From: Ampullaceana balthica
Taxonomy: Eukaryota; Mollusca; Gastropoda; Lymnaeidae
Reading direction: 5' to 3'
Assembly: GCA_944989445.1 (NCBI GenBank)
Contig: CALYLW010001399.1
Span: 79,215 to 143,214 of the forward strand
Length of the DNA stretch: 64,000 bases
Of this stretch, positions 36,101 through 47,116 are shown piece after piece (position 1 is the first letter of the stretch; every line of letters begins with the position of its first letter). A model generated the notes under the pieces. The model had not been told where the DNA came from and made no database searches. It was given only the letters and a program-made list of their open reading frames with translations. Position numbers and translations under genes: made by a program.

Positions 36101-36865
36101 AGATGACATGTGTGTAGGTATATGAGTGTTTGTATGTGTGCGAGACATGTGTGTAGATCTAAGTGTGCATGTATGTTTATGAAGTGTTATGTAGCTCTAC
36201 TGGGTTCTCTGTATGTGTATGTAATATTATGATGGATATATGGGCGTCTTAATGTTTAGTCGCATTCTGTATATAGCTGTATGCGCTTCTGTATGTCTGG
36301 GGGGGCGGGGGTATTTTGAGTCACAAAATATCGATGAGAATCAGAGACTCGTAACATTTTTTAAACGGATTAAAAATAAATTGAATGATATTACAATTTA
36401 GATGAAAAAATCTACAGAGTTGCACTAAGTACTAGGCATATCGATATTTCTATATGTTTAACATCACACAATTGATATAAAATATAAATGTTTGACGACG
36501 CACGGAATTAAAACAAAACTAAAAGTTGATCACCTCAAGTCTTATTGTAACTGCAAACATTATTTACAATGGGTTCTTTCCCGCATAGGAACCACTAGGT
36601 TTCCCTGATGTAAGAGAATGTAGCTCTTTGCATGCAAGTAAATATAATTTTGTTCATCGCCCCTTGTGTTTTTGAAGTAAGTAGGAATTCATATGTAAAT
36701 CGGATTTGATATTTAAATGGGTTATTTACTTATATGGGGTAATATATTTTGATTCATGATGAAGAATATGAGCAGTCAGCACTAGAGGCATGTGAAGCAT
36801 TTTTATAAGTCATAATAACATAAACCTGATAATTATAGGCAGTAGAATTAGATCACGCGTATTTT
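36101..36865. other. No recognised feature
   Basis: GT-rich, weakly repetitive sequence to about 36300, then AT-rich. No gene recognised. Confidence 0.4.
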
Positions 36866-37195
36866 TGTCTGTAAGTCTAAGGCTTGAGATTACTCTCCAA
36901 AGCTTCGGCTAGTACAGGGGTCACCAAACTTTTTACACAGCAGGGCCGTAGTTTGGTGACCCCTGGGTTAGTACCTTGGCAACGTGCGCCGTCTGCTGGG
37001 CAGTGCCTACGAAATAGTCTGAGCGTAGGACTCTACCACCCCAAGCCTCACCCCCGATATGCACTCTGCTCGATGCACGACGTTAACAGATTCGTTACAG
37101 TTTCGGGGGCTAGGCTGCAATGCCGACAGTTCGAGTCCTTGTTCTGGTATAGCTCGTTGAAGTACGTGTTGTTGGGGCTATGTTGCTTCTTTGAA
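36866..37195 (-). pseudogene. LINE C-terminal fragment, copy 1 (decayed)
   Basis: Homologous to 39005-39400. Minus-strand frames give NKDSNCRHCSLAPETVTNLL, matching NRDSNCRHCSQAPETVVHLV of the better copy, followed by a stop in the next segment. A 51-bp hAT-like element is inserted at 36915. Confidence 0.75.
36915..36965. mobile_element. Minimal 51-bp hAT-like element
   Basis: CAGGGGTCACCAAACT at 36915-36930 and its exact reverse complement AGTTTGGTGACCCCTG at 36950-36965, a 16-bp perfect TIR with only 19 bp between. Flanked by GGCTAGTA (36907-36914) and GGTTAGTA (36966-36973), seven of eight, which fits an 8-bp hAT TSD. Inserted into a LINE fragment. Confidence 0.8.
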
Positions 37196-38369
37196 TAAGT
37201 ACTTAGTTGATAACACTAACACCTTCCTAAAAAATGTATTAAACCATGTGCTTGGAGTGTAGACAGTCTGCATCATAAAGAAATTAATTTTAAAAACACT
37301 TTAAAGTTTTAATTTTTTTAATTTAAAAAAAATAGACATCTTCAAAGAAAATCGTCACACATGCATGACTTCACACCCCCTTTAAATGTGTGACGTCATT
37401 TAAAGTTGCCTCAAATATCTCTTGACACATTTACTTCCGTAACTGTTAGCATCTGTTCTCGTTTACTGAAAAGTCAAAAAGTTTTTTTGCTTGCATTAAC
37501 TACGGTCACATTTGTTTTTTTTAGATTAAACTTCTATGCCCCCACATGAAAACTGCTCCGATAACGAATAAGGTTGCGTTAATTGGACAAACCATTCATG
37601 TTATTGTACACCATCTCGGCACACCACTCATTTTTTTTTACTTGACTAAATATCTAGGTAAGTATACTTTTACAAGTCTTCGCCTCGTGAATGGCCCGTG
37701 TTTTATTTGAGGACACGACGCCATCCTGCCTCGCTTTGAGAACCACTAATTACATAAGTGCAATGTCATATGTTGATTATGGCCTGTTGACTTTTCCACC
37801 GCTATTAAATAAGAAACGGGACGAGTGGAAAATTGGATTCCTGGCTTCATTGCCGCATCTCATTTGTGCCTGATGGCGTGGCCAGTGAGCTCTCATTAAT
37901 TGGCTGACATTTAAAATTGTGCTTGTTCTCTTTCTGGCTTCAGAATATTTTTAAGCCTCTGTGATTTTGTCCCCCTCACGTCTCCTCTAGACTCTAACTC
38001 CAGACCAAGATGAAACATGAAACTAAACAAAAACTGTGTTTCTATATTGTCTCTTAGGAAACAAAATACGGTTTGCTTCAGTTAACACGGTGGAATTTAC
38101 AAGAGCCATTTGGTGTTTTAAAATAAGTAATAAAACATTTAAAGCTTTTCATGTTTAAAAAAAAACAAAAACAAAAACAAAACAAAAAACCTCGTAAGGG
38201 TTTTTATCGGATATATTATAGAACACATAGTTTTCACTTCATTTGTTGTTAGCTATATTCAAATTATGATTGTATTTATTTACTCTAATAATAATGTCGT
38301 GTATCCCTGTTTAGAACAGAAATGGCTATTTCTGGTTTCCTTAAAAATTAAATATCAGTCATTACGAAC
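37196..38369. other. No recognised gene; possible hAT 3' scrap
   Basis: CTTTGAGAACCACTAA at 37734-37749 resembles a hAT 3' end but no partner end was found. A poly-A/CAAAA tract lies at 38155-38190. Confidence 0.4.
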
Positions 38370-38372
38370 TTA

Positions 38373-38640
38373 GGGGCCGTCCATAAAGTACGTCACGCTC
38401 CAGAAGGGGGGCGGGTGTAAGAAAGTGCGACAGTTTGTGACAGGGGAGGGGGGTCCGACGGTCCGGCGATGTGTGACGTCACAGTGTTTTATATTAAATT
38501 TTAATTATTTTGTTAATAAAAAAACACAATTTTTTATCGAAAGTGTGGCGTACTTTAGGGGGGGGGTCCCAGATTTGTAACAGGGGGAGGGGGGGGTAAA
38601 AATGGTCAAAAATAGCGTGACGTACTTTATGGACGGCCCC
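38373..38640. mobile_element. Complete Harbinger-like MITE (subfamily 1), TSD TTA
   Basis: 268 bp from GGGGCCGTCCATAAAGTACG to CGTACTTTATGGACGGCCCC, flanked by TTA (38370-38372 and 38641-38643). The orientation of the internal GTGACGTCAC side is opposite to the 21740 copy. Confidence 0.87.
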
Positions 38641-38643
38641 TTA

Positions 38644-39004
38644 CTGATGAATTTCATGCGTCTAGTTACCATAATAATTTCATTTGTGGTGGCGGGATCA
38701 ATATCGTTTCAACAAGAACAATCAGTGACCCAGAATCCATTTCAATTCCTGAATTTAATAAAGAACTGATAAGGTCTAAATATTTGTAAGTTTATTGATT
38801 TTTTTTTCTTCTTCTCGTATTCACGTGGAATAGCAGCAGATTAGTTTGTAAACGCCATCTGCATATCATTATGGTCACCATGGACACACGTGGATCCCTC
38901 AATTCTGCTCTAACAACGCTTTGCTTAAAATATGAGCACCTTCCCTTTGCCCATCTACCTTCCCTGTCTTTTGTCGATTACTATTACTAAACTAAACACA
39001 TATT
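38644..39004. other. No recognised feature
   Basis: Nothing recognised. Confidence 0.4.
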
Positions 39005-39400
39005 CTGTAGGCCTGAGACTAATCTCTTAAGGCCTTGGCTAGAACCTGGGCAATCTGCTCCATCTGCTGAGCATTGCCATACAACATTGTCTTCACATGG
39101 GACTCTCCCGCCTCCCTCACCCCCCCCCCGGCCATATCAAGCGCCGGGCAAGACGTCACCAGGTGCACGACTGTCTCAGGGGCTTGGCTGCAATGACGGC
39201 AGTTCGAGTCCCTGTTGTGGTCTAGCCTGTGAAAGTAAGAGTTGGTTGGGCAATGTTCTGTTCTCATCTGAGTCACCAAACCCTGGTGTTTGCGACTCAG
39301 GTTCCACCACTGGTCTGAACGGCTTGGCCTGGGCATGTTAGCGAATACCCCTCTGGCTGTTGTGTTGTCAGCCCACTCCTGGTACCACTTATTCCGATTA
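39005..39400 (-). pseudogene. LINE C-terminal fragment, copy 2 (open frame)
   Basis: Open on the minus strand for 105 codons (39019-39336), with upstream homology-like KWYQEWADNTTARGVFANMP to about 39400. It contains GLVTQMRTEHCPTNSYFHRL and the zinc-knuckle-like CRHC-x5-TVVHL-x3-CP arrangement typical of the C-terminal end of RT/RNase H-bearing non-LTR elements. It is 5'-truncated, with no RT catalytic core in the window. A different family from the 1.7 kb LINE. Confidence 0.8.
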
Positions 39401-40628
39401 CTATTACTAGAATTTGCGGCATCTTTTTAAAAAAATAAATAAATTATTTCAGCTTAATGTTAATATCTGAGCATTATTTACCTTATCTTATCTGTTTCAG
39501 ACGCTCCTTCTATACAGAAGATTATTGCGTCCTACGCTTATCTATGGTTTGTGTTTAGTCCTGCATTCTTATTAGTGTTTTAAATGTTGATAAAGTGTTG
39601 GCTTTCCTTATTTATTATACGGGGTAAATGTTTACCATCAAATGACTACATCATTCTTTTACTCTGCTTATAGCCGGAAGCCTTTTAATAGATTTTATGT
39701 TAATCTTACGTTGGCTTTTAAAAAATATGTTTATTAACTCCGCATCCGGAAGGATTTCCATTGTCAAACTTCTATTCACCCACCTTCTCTCATTGTGTAG
39801 TTGGAAATGATAGACAGCGCCTTAGACTTGATCATGCACATATTTGTTTATTTCAAATTTTCATTCATTTTTTTTTAAAAACCCCGTCACTTCTGATTTT
39901 ATCCTGCTTGTTTAATATTTAACCAAGAAAATGGCGCCACCAACCCCCGCCCCCCCCAACCACTAAAAATGTATATTCATATAAATTTAAACAATAAAAA
40001 TATTCACACTTCAAAGTTCACGACAGTAGACCCATTGACCTTCTTTAACATTTTCACTCGTTCCGTTCTCATGGATGAACAAGTCAGACACGCACAATAA
40101 CTTTTATTTTTATTTAAACATTTCCCTCAATGGCATGCGGATACGCCGTGCGTATTCTAAGGCAAACCTTTTCCGTTGTCACAGTCCGTCAGCACGGCCG
40201 CCACGTCGATAGCCGTCTCCGGTGTGCCACGTAGGCTCGCTCATTTTTTAAACTGGTCTTGTTTCTTTGAAATAAAGGGATAAACTAAAAGGTGATGCGA
40301 AATTTGGCCTACGGCATTTCTCAGTCAGTTAAAAGGATAATATATTAAAAAAACAAACCCGGATACGGAGTCCTTCAAGTGGTATAGCATTGACACAGCG
40401 ACATTTCGACAACAGATGCAACGTGGAATGCAATCAGCACAGCGGGGGAAAACAACTGACGGTTTCCAATAACTCTGGGTCAATCTGCAGTTGTGACCAA
40501 GTCTCACCGGATCAAATGGATACGGACGGGAGAGTTGGGCCGATGAATTCAGCTAGCCTACTCTACCTTACTTGAAACAAAAAAATCAGTCAAGGACTCT
40601 GAATAAGTCTTGGCGTGTGTGGGTGTAA

Positions 40629-40661
<33 letters not shown>

Positions 40662-40757
40662 AGCGCGCGCATATATACACACAGTCTACTGCTGAGTTGT
40701 ATATCATGTCTAGCTGTGTACCATAAAATGTACCAGTTATATCCTTAAAAAATATCC
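39401..40757. other. Mostly featureless; SINE tail scrap and (TA)(TG) repeat
   Basis: CAGACGCTCCTTCTATACAG at 39499-39518 and the following AGAAGATTATTGCGTCC are the tail of the SINE family on the minus strand. A (TA)n(TG)n tract lies at about 40628-40683. No gene recognised. Confidence 0.5.
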
Positions 40758-40765
40758 AATGCAGC

Positions 40766-41038
40766 CATGGGCATAGGGAAGGGGGGGCATTTGCCCCCCC
40801 CCCTACATTTGAGGGGAAAAAAATAAATTTATTAAATGCATTAATAAATATTGTATTTTAACTATTACAGTACTAATTTGTAAGTCTTATTATTTTCTAA
40901 GGCTTTTTTCAACCCTTATTTTATACTGAACTTGAATTTAATTTGAAAATTGTACCTGTATGGCATTGCCAGTTAAAATTTAAAAAAAGGGGGATTTTTT
41001 TTGCCCCCCCCCTGAAAAAATTCCTAGCGACGCCCATG
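40766..41038. mobile_element. 273-bp hAT MITE with perfect TSD
   Basis: Begins CATGGGCATAGGGAAGGGGG and ends TTCCTAGCGACGCCCATG. TSD AATGCAGC at 40758-40765 and 41039-41046 exactly. Both ends have runs of G/C with a GGGGGGCATTTGCCCCCC-type hairpin. The centre (40830-40905) is homologous to the arm of the palindrome at 595-670. Confidence 0.88.
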
Positions 41039-41046
41039 AATGCAGC

Positions 41047-41630
41047 CCCCTCACTTAGCCGGATATTATCGGTAAAAGTAAAAGGCCACGTCAGCTATTA
41101 TTGGGCCTCATGTCGCACGCTCACGACCTCCTCCTCCCCCCCCCCAACTTTGTCTGTTAAAATAACGGATATTTGTTTTTGTAGTTTGCTGGGAACGTCA
41201 TGTTAATATTTTAAATATTTTTTAATCATATATATTTTTAAAACATGCATTTACCAAATAAACAAACAATACAGCTACGTACTGTTGATGACGTGTGCCC
41301 GGTTCGACCAAGAAGAAGCCCCAGTGATGTTAATGATGTTGATATTGTGTTTGTCGAAGCCCGAGGATTGTTGTTGGGCTGCTGTCTGTCTTTGTGCTCA
41401 ATAATTCTGTAGTCAGCTGTGCTGTCGGCTAGATAAATAGATGGTGATTGACGCCTCGCGTCTGGAGGGCCGTTATCACAGATGAGAACCATTACCGTGG
41501 AGCGTTAAGTCACTAGATATACAAACGAACTACAGAGCAAAAGAGGTGAATAATAAAATGAGTCCCCCACCTTCCACTCCCCCCACACACTAAAATCTGC
41601 CAGTTTTGAATACTAGCAATCTGTGCGCCA
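41047..41630. other. No recognised feature
   Basis: No gene, array or transposon end recognised. Confidence 0.4.
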
Positions 41631-41633
41631 GCT

Positions 41634-42563
41634 AAATATGTATGTGAGTGTGGTGCTGCTACTACTGCTGCTGTATGTGAGTGTGGTGCTGCTGCTACTG
41701 CTGCAGTATGTGCGTGTGGTGCTGCTGCTACTGCTGCAGTATGTGAGTGTGGTGCTGCTGCTACTGCTGCGGTATGTGAGTGTGGTGCTGCTGCTACTGC
41801 TGCTGTATGTGAGTGTGGTGCTGCTGCTACTGCTGCTGTATGTGAGTGTGGTGCTGCTGCTACTGCATGTGAGTGTGGTGCTGCTGCTACTGCTGCAGCA
41901 TGTGAGTGTGGTGCTGCTACTGCTGCAGTATGTGAGTGTGGTGCTGCTGCTGCAGTATGTGAGTGTGGTGCTACTGCTGCAGTATGTGAGTGTGGTGATG
42001 CTGCTACTGCTGCAGTATGTGAGTGTGGTGCTACTGCTACTGCTGCAGTATGTGAGTGTGGTGCTACTGCTACTGCTGCAGTATGTGAGTGTGGTGCTAC
42101 TGCTGCAGTATGTGAGTGTGGCGCTGCTGCTACTGCTGCAGCATGTGAGTGTGGTGCTGCTGCTACTGCTGCAGCATGTGAGTGTGGTGCTACTGCTACT
42201 GCTGCAGTATGTGAGTGTGGTGCTACTGCTACTGCTGCAGTATGTGAGTGTGGTGCTGCTGCTACTGCTGCAGTATGTGAGTGTGGTGCTACTGCTACTG
42301 CTGCAGTATGTGAGTGTGGTGCTACTGCTACTGCTGCAGTATGTGAGTGTGGTGCTGCTGATACTGCTGCAGTATGTGAGTGTGGTGCTGCTGATACTGC
42401 TGCAGTATGTGAGTGTGGTGCTGCTGATACTGCTGCAGTATGTGAGTGTGGTGCTGCTGCTACTTGCTGCAGTATGTGAGTGTGGTGCTGCTGCTACTGC
42501 TGCAGTATGTGAGTGTGGTGCTGCTGCTGCAGTATGTGAGTTTGGTGCTGCTGCTGCTGCAGA
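41634..42563. repeat. 33-bp GTG/CTG-rich minisatellite, about 28 units
   Basis: Units of GTATGTGAGTGTGGTGCTGC plus TGCTACTGCTGCA, of length 33, 30, 27 or 24, differing by whole CTG/CTA triplets. Both strands are open for more than 310 codons (plus YVSVVLLLLLQ, minus TLTYCSSSSS). An extra T in CTACTTGCTGC near 42463 shifts the plus frame without ending it. Triplet slippage explains the open frames; no start context or homology supports a protein. Confidence 0.93.
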
Positions 42564-43082
42564 ATAATGCATCTTCTTTGATACACGTAGTTTACTTACT
42601 ATTAATGTGGAATTGGTACAACGAAAAAATTACAAATGTTTAAGGTTAACACTTAATGTGTACGGGATATCATCCAACCCTCTTCTTACACACACACACA
42701 TAAACTCCTAACCCCCAATAATCAAAACCGTTGGATTCTTGGCGATATTTAATCTAGCCAGTAAGGTTCTCGCAAGATGGCGCGCGCACTATATATTTAT
42801 GCCTCCCAACCCACACGATTCATTAATTTGTTCAAGGCGTTACGTGGTAGCAGTTGGTGTCGCTGCGGCTGAGGGGACGACGCTGGAGATCATGACGCCC
42901 GGGGCGGTGTCTACATTGACGTCCATTTTTTTTTCTTTTTCAAAACAGACGAGATGCCTGCAGCCTGCATCATACGTTGTGGGCACCATCCCAAAAGTTT
43001 CTACCCGGGGCCGCCCCCCCCCCAACCGCCACTCGGACACTGAGCAGAATTACAGCAGACGCCACTCTTTTAAAAAATAAAT
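42564..43082. other. No recognised gene
   Basis: Includes a short GC-rich patch with AAGATGGCGCGCGC at 42775-42788 next to CTATATATTTATG; I cannot support a promoter call. Confidence 0.35.
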
Positions 43083-43170
43083 AAATAATAAATTGATTAT
43101 TTATATAGCGCTGTATCCCAGTAAGGAACTGGGCTCACGGCGCTTTACATGAAGGTATTAACATACATAT
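43083..43170. repeat. AGCGC...GCGCTTTACA motif repeat
   Basis: ATTTATATAGCGCTGTATCC ... CACGGCGCTTTACATGAAGG. From memory this spaced GCGC/GCGCTTTACA pattern is frequent in invertebrate repetitive DNA. Only one copy in this window. Confidence 0.35.
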
Positions 43171-43384
43171 AAGTAATAAATAAGCATTCATACCATAACA
43201 ACCACATTAATTACAGTACATAACACAAAAAACACAAAATACCGGTACATAGGGGTATAGCGATAAATACTGGTATAGGGGTATATTATTACCATCAATC
43301 AAGACAAGTACAAGTGTCAAGGTTATGAATTGACTCTGGTACAAGGGCAGTTAAGTTAATAATGGTGCAAGGGTTTATCAATCC

Positions 43385-43703
43385 ATACTGGTACAAGAGT
43401 ATATCTGCTGTTACAATACTGGTTCGAGAGTACATCTGTCACTGTTGCAATACTGGTACAAGAGTATATCTGCTGTTACAATACTGGTTCGAGAGTACAT
43501 CTGTCACTGTTACAATACTGGTACAAGAGTATATCTGCTGTTACAATACTGGTACATAGAGTATATCTGCTGTTACAATACTGGTACAAGAGTATATCTG
43601 TTACTGTCACAATATTGGTACGAGAGTATATCTACTGTTACAATACTGGTACAAGAGTACATATGTTACTGTTATAATACTGGTACAAGAGTATATCTGT
43701 TAC
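43385..43703. repeat. Minisatellite, ~31-bp unit, about 10 copies
   Basis: Units of GTTACAATACTGGTACAAGA followed by GTATATCTGCT, with ACTGTT spacer variants. Confidence 0.92.
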
Positions 43704-43907
43704 TGTTACGGCCACATCCCGAAGTCGGCCAACATGGGAAGTTGCTGGCCATATCCGGAAACGGCCAATGTCCGATCTTTTAATTTTAATGATTTCTGGA
43801 TTTGGCCTGCCAGTTTGCGAAATGGCACGTTGCGATTGGCCAAAGTCGGAAGAAAAAAGTCATGAGCACATTACGGGTGTTAGTATTATCATAATCACAT
43901 TATATTA

Positions 43908-44105
43908 ATCTATATATATAATATACACCAGAAGCTAGAGCAAGCAAGACGAGCTCTATATACATATTTAGTAGTGTGCACACCTGCACCGCGACGCACT
44001 ATGTGCACCGCTACGCAATATATATAGAAGGAAAGGAAGTAATGCTTCAAAACAACTACCATAATGCGAACTGAGGGAAGTTTGTGTTTCGTTCTTTACC
44101 CCCTT
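43908..44105 (+). repeat. Dispersed repeat, copy 2 (Helitron-5'-like start)
   Basis: Begins TCTATATATATAATATACAC, a typical Helitron 5' end, and matches 5984-6170 from CTAGAGCAAGCAAGACG to GGGAAGTTTGTG. No 3' end found. Confidence 0.55.
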
Positions 44106-44134
44106 TCTTTATACAAAATTATCAAATCAGTCAA

Positions 44135-44523
44135 ATTAGGCCAATTTTCACACCCCCCACCTCGTCACGCGTCGTCACAAAAACTTTGACCCTCCCCCCT
44201 AAAATATGATGTCACAAAAATTTGTCCCCCCCCCTGGAAAAGCTGCATTTTCTATTTGAAACAGAGCATTTTCAAATCAATTTGTTGTCATTTAAGTATG
44301 TAGTTAGTGTAAGGTAGCACTCTACTAAGACCGTAACATTGGTGAAGCCACGTAAAACGTCATAGAAAATTGTTAAGAAATCAAATATTTAAGCGGAACT
44401 TTTATTTAAAGGAACGAGTTTTGTTGTGACGTCACATTTTTCAAACACCGCCTCCCCCTCGTCACAAATGTGTGGACATCCCCCCTCCCCCCAAGGTGCG
44501 TTCCGTCATTTATGGACGGCCCC
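44135..44523. mobile_element. Harbinger-like MITE (subfamily 2), nearly complete
   Basis: The left terminus is decayed; then TCACGCGTCGTCACAAAAAC and the central TTTGTTGTCATTTAAGT region. Right end CGTCATTTATGGACGGCCCC, followed by TTG. Confidence 0.7.
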
Positions 44524-45000
44524 TTGCTACAACAAGATGAACTTTTATTATGACATTTTGAATTTACATAGCTGTTTGTTAGTATCTTGAGCTTGAAAAC
44601 TAGAATAAGCCGCTGACCGATTTTTCACGATTTCTTGTTTATTATGATATAGTCTACAAGTAATTTTCCCTCTGCACCTTTCATCTGCTTCAATGCTAAT
44701 TGCGTGAACGTCGTTGTCGCATAACCCACAAGATCAAGAATGGTCTGAATCTGAACTGCACACTTTTTCACACACTACACAGGCAACTGGCCCAAACAGG
44801 CTTGCATCAACACGTCGATTATTGGCCAGGTATTTCCCCGGCTCTTCGTGAAGTGGCAGGCTAAAGTGGCATATACACTGGTCATTTCCAGACATCGGAC
44901 ATTGTCCCCAGCCGAAGTGCACAATGCCCGGGCTGCCCGGCCCATTCGCGATCTGGCCCAACTTCGGGGTTTGGCCGTAACATATCATGCAATGTTAATA
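44524..45000. other. Unassigned part of the TIR element
   Basis: A minus-strand reading near 44600-44720 (CGLCDNDVHAISIEADERCR) looks weakly coding-like, but I recognise no family. Confidence 0.3.
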
Positions 45001-46015
45001 ATAAACAACCCCGTAAAAACAAAGTTTTTGACTATAAATTATCCCTTATAGGCTATTTATATATGAGACATAACTAAGAGAATTGATTATGTTCAAACGT
45101 GACAAACATTTACAGACTGAAACTATGACTTAACTCCCATTTGCTGTAAAACGGGGAGGAGATATGTGGTCACGGATGGCTGGACTGAACTCAGCGTGAC
45201 AGTGACACGTTAATGTAAGCAAAAGCAGGCCGCTACATATAGTTATATAGAGATAAACTAAAAATGCATCAATTTAATTACGGTACATTCGATCGATCTG
45301 AAACTTTGATACAATGCATTGTTAGGTGACACGAGTCTATGTGCAAAGTTTCAGCTCGATAGCATCACGGGAAGTGTATCATTTTTTTACTTTTGTTTTT
45401 CCGCCCATCCGACCAAGAGAGAGATGATGAGATGACGACAGAAAAGATTTCGAAGTTAATATATTTTTTATAAGGGATTTAATTAAACAATCCCGTAAAA
45501 ACAAAGTTTTTGACTATAAATCCCTTATATATGAGATATAACTAAAAGTCTTGATTATGTTCAAACGCGACAAACATTTACAGACTGACACCGACTGATA
45601 TCCCCTGGCTTTAAAACCGGGGGAAGGGACGGGAGGGGGTGGGGACATCGATGGCTGGCGTCAACGCGTGAACTCAACTGGGAAGTGGAAGAAAAACAAT
45701 AACACACTGTGAAATTGAATTACATGTTATATAGAGATAAACTAAAAATGCATTAATTTAATTACCGTACGTTCGATCGATCTGAAATTTTGATACGATT
45801 TATTGTTAGTACGACACGAGTGTATGTGCGAAATTTCAGCTTGATAGTTTCACGGGAAGTGTCTCATTTTTAAATCCCTTATATTAACTTCAAAACCTTG
45901 TCGTCATCTCTGTCGTGATTTCTGTCGTTCGCGGGCGGCGGAAAAACAAAAGTCAAAAGTGACCCACTTCCCGTGATGCCATCGAGCTGAAATTTGGCAC
46001 ATAGCTTATTGATTA
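45001..46015. repeat. Diverged, inverted relatives of the 0.5 kb satellite
   Basis: Two minus-orientation copies (45001-45480 and 45482-45871) start CCCGTAAAAACAAAGTTTTT and contain ATGCATTAATTTAATTACCG and TCGATCGATCTGAAATTTTG, the reverse complement of the satellite's core. They are followed head-to-head by a plus-orientation partial copy (45872-46015) beginning AAATCCCTTATATTAACTTC and containing CATCGAGCTGAAATTTGGCA. The second and third therefore form a palindrome-like junction near 45871. Confidence 0.75.
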
Positions 46016-46334
46016 TTGAAATGTGAAGTTACGACCTCAGCTGTAGTGCCCATATAGGCGTTTTTTTTTAAAACTTTGCCGAGGAGGGAGCAAGACATCT
46101 TAACTACAACAAAAATGACGTCACTGGCGGCTACTCGTGTCCATGAGCTGCCTGCATGAAAGGACATTACAATTACATGTTGGTGAAGTTACCTGTTACT
46201 CTTACGTAAACGAATTAATATGCTTTTTATGTGTGGGAATCGAACCCCCTTCTACTAGCTAAGGGTCGGTACTACTCTGTCATCGGTCTACGACAGTAGA
46301 GTAACATGGTTCGTTGCGGTTTGGGTTCGGTCGC
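46016..46334. other. Non-coding; B-box-like sequence
   Basis: On the minus strand GGGGGTTCGATTCCCACAC (about 46223-46241) is a good pol III B box, but no convincing A box or cloverleaf is visible. Probably a tRNA-derived scrap. Confidence 0.3.
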
Positions 46335-46783
46335 CAGAAGAAGGGTTCGGTAGCTAGAAACGGGGTTCAATATATAGCTAAAAGCAAGGCTCAGTAGCTA
46401 TAAGCAGGGTTGAGTAGCAAGAAGCAGAGTTCGGTAGCTAAAAGCAGGGTTCGGTAGCTAAAAGCAGGGTTCGGTAGCCAGAAGCAGGGTTCAGTAGCTA
46501 GAAGCAGGGTTCAGTAGCCAGAAGCAGGGTTCGGTAGCTAAAAGCAGGGTTTGGTAGCAAAAAGCAGGGTTCTGTAACTAAAATCAGGGTTCAGTAGCCA
46601 GAAGCAGGGTTCGGTAGCTAAAAGCAGGGTTCGGTAGCTAAAAGCAGGGTTCGGTATAGCTAGAAGCAGGGTTCGGTAGCCAGAAGCAGGGTTCGGTAGC
46701 TAGAAGCAGGGTTCGGTAGCTAGAAGAATGATTCAGTAGCCAGAAGCAGGGTTCGGTAGCTAGAAGCAGGGTTCAGTTACCTC
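46335..46783. repeat. 20-bp minisatellite, about 21 copies
   Basis: Units of GGTAGCTAGAAGCAGGGTTC with GCTA/GCCA and GAAGC/AAAGC variants; a 2-bp extra TA near 46654. Confidence 0.95.
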
Positions 46784-46919
46784 GTGTTTGGTACCAGCTG
46801 CAGTTCGTCGCGATCGTATATTAGAAACTAATTTGTTTTGAACTGAAATGATTAAAACATGTATTACGTTGATTAATAAGTAAAAAAATGGGTTTATATT
46901 AATAATTTGATCATTTATA
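46784..46919. other. No recognised feature
   Basis: Short AT-rich interval. Confidence 0.4.
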
Positions 46920-47045
46920 TTGCGCAGGTCGAATCTCCGTGAAGTCGGGGATTTGTTCCCGGGGCTAATAGTGTCCCTGAGTCCACCCAGCTGCGTGTCA
47001 CCTGAGTGACACCTGTTATGGCAAACAAAAGTGGCTGGGCAGAGT
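46920..47045 (+). repeat. SINE copy, plus orientation, partial
   Basis: GGGGATTTGTTCCCGGGGCT and GTCCCTGAGTCCACCCAGCT in the sense order of the family, then GTGGCTGGGCAGAGTC. The tRNA-like head is reduced to CAGGTCGAATCTC. Confidence 0.7.
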
Positions 47046-47116
47046 CTGACAGTGAAAGTCATACAAAGTGAATATAAAAGATGCAAAAGACAATAACAAT
47101 ACTAATGTTTTCTATA

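Larger units (their letters stand above)
43704..44982. mobile_element. Unclassified TIR element with GGCCA-rich ends
   Basis: TGTTACGGCCACATCCCGAA at 43704 is inverted at the right end (CTTCGGGGTTTGGCCGTAAC ending at 44982); similarity extends about 130 bp inward, with AATGTCCGAT / ATCGGACATT on the two sides. The interior contains another repeat (43908-44105) and a MITE (44135-44523), so the original element was shorter. No TSD found; superfamily not assigned. Confidence 0.6.

Noticed and set aside
37734..37749. Complete hAT around a GAGAACCACT end
   Set aside because: No matching opposite end or TSD was found.
42739..43080. Host gene start with AAGATGGCG and TATA-like sequence
   Set aside because: No protein homology, no splice or codon evidence.
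43704..44982. Mutator element with 9-bp TSD
   Set aside because: Flanking 9-mers do not match; left unclassified.
46223..46290. tRNA gene on the minus strand
   Set aside because: Good B box but no convincing A box or cloverleaf.
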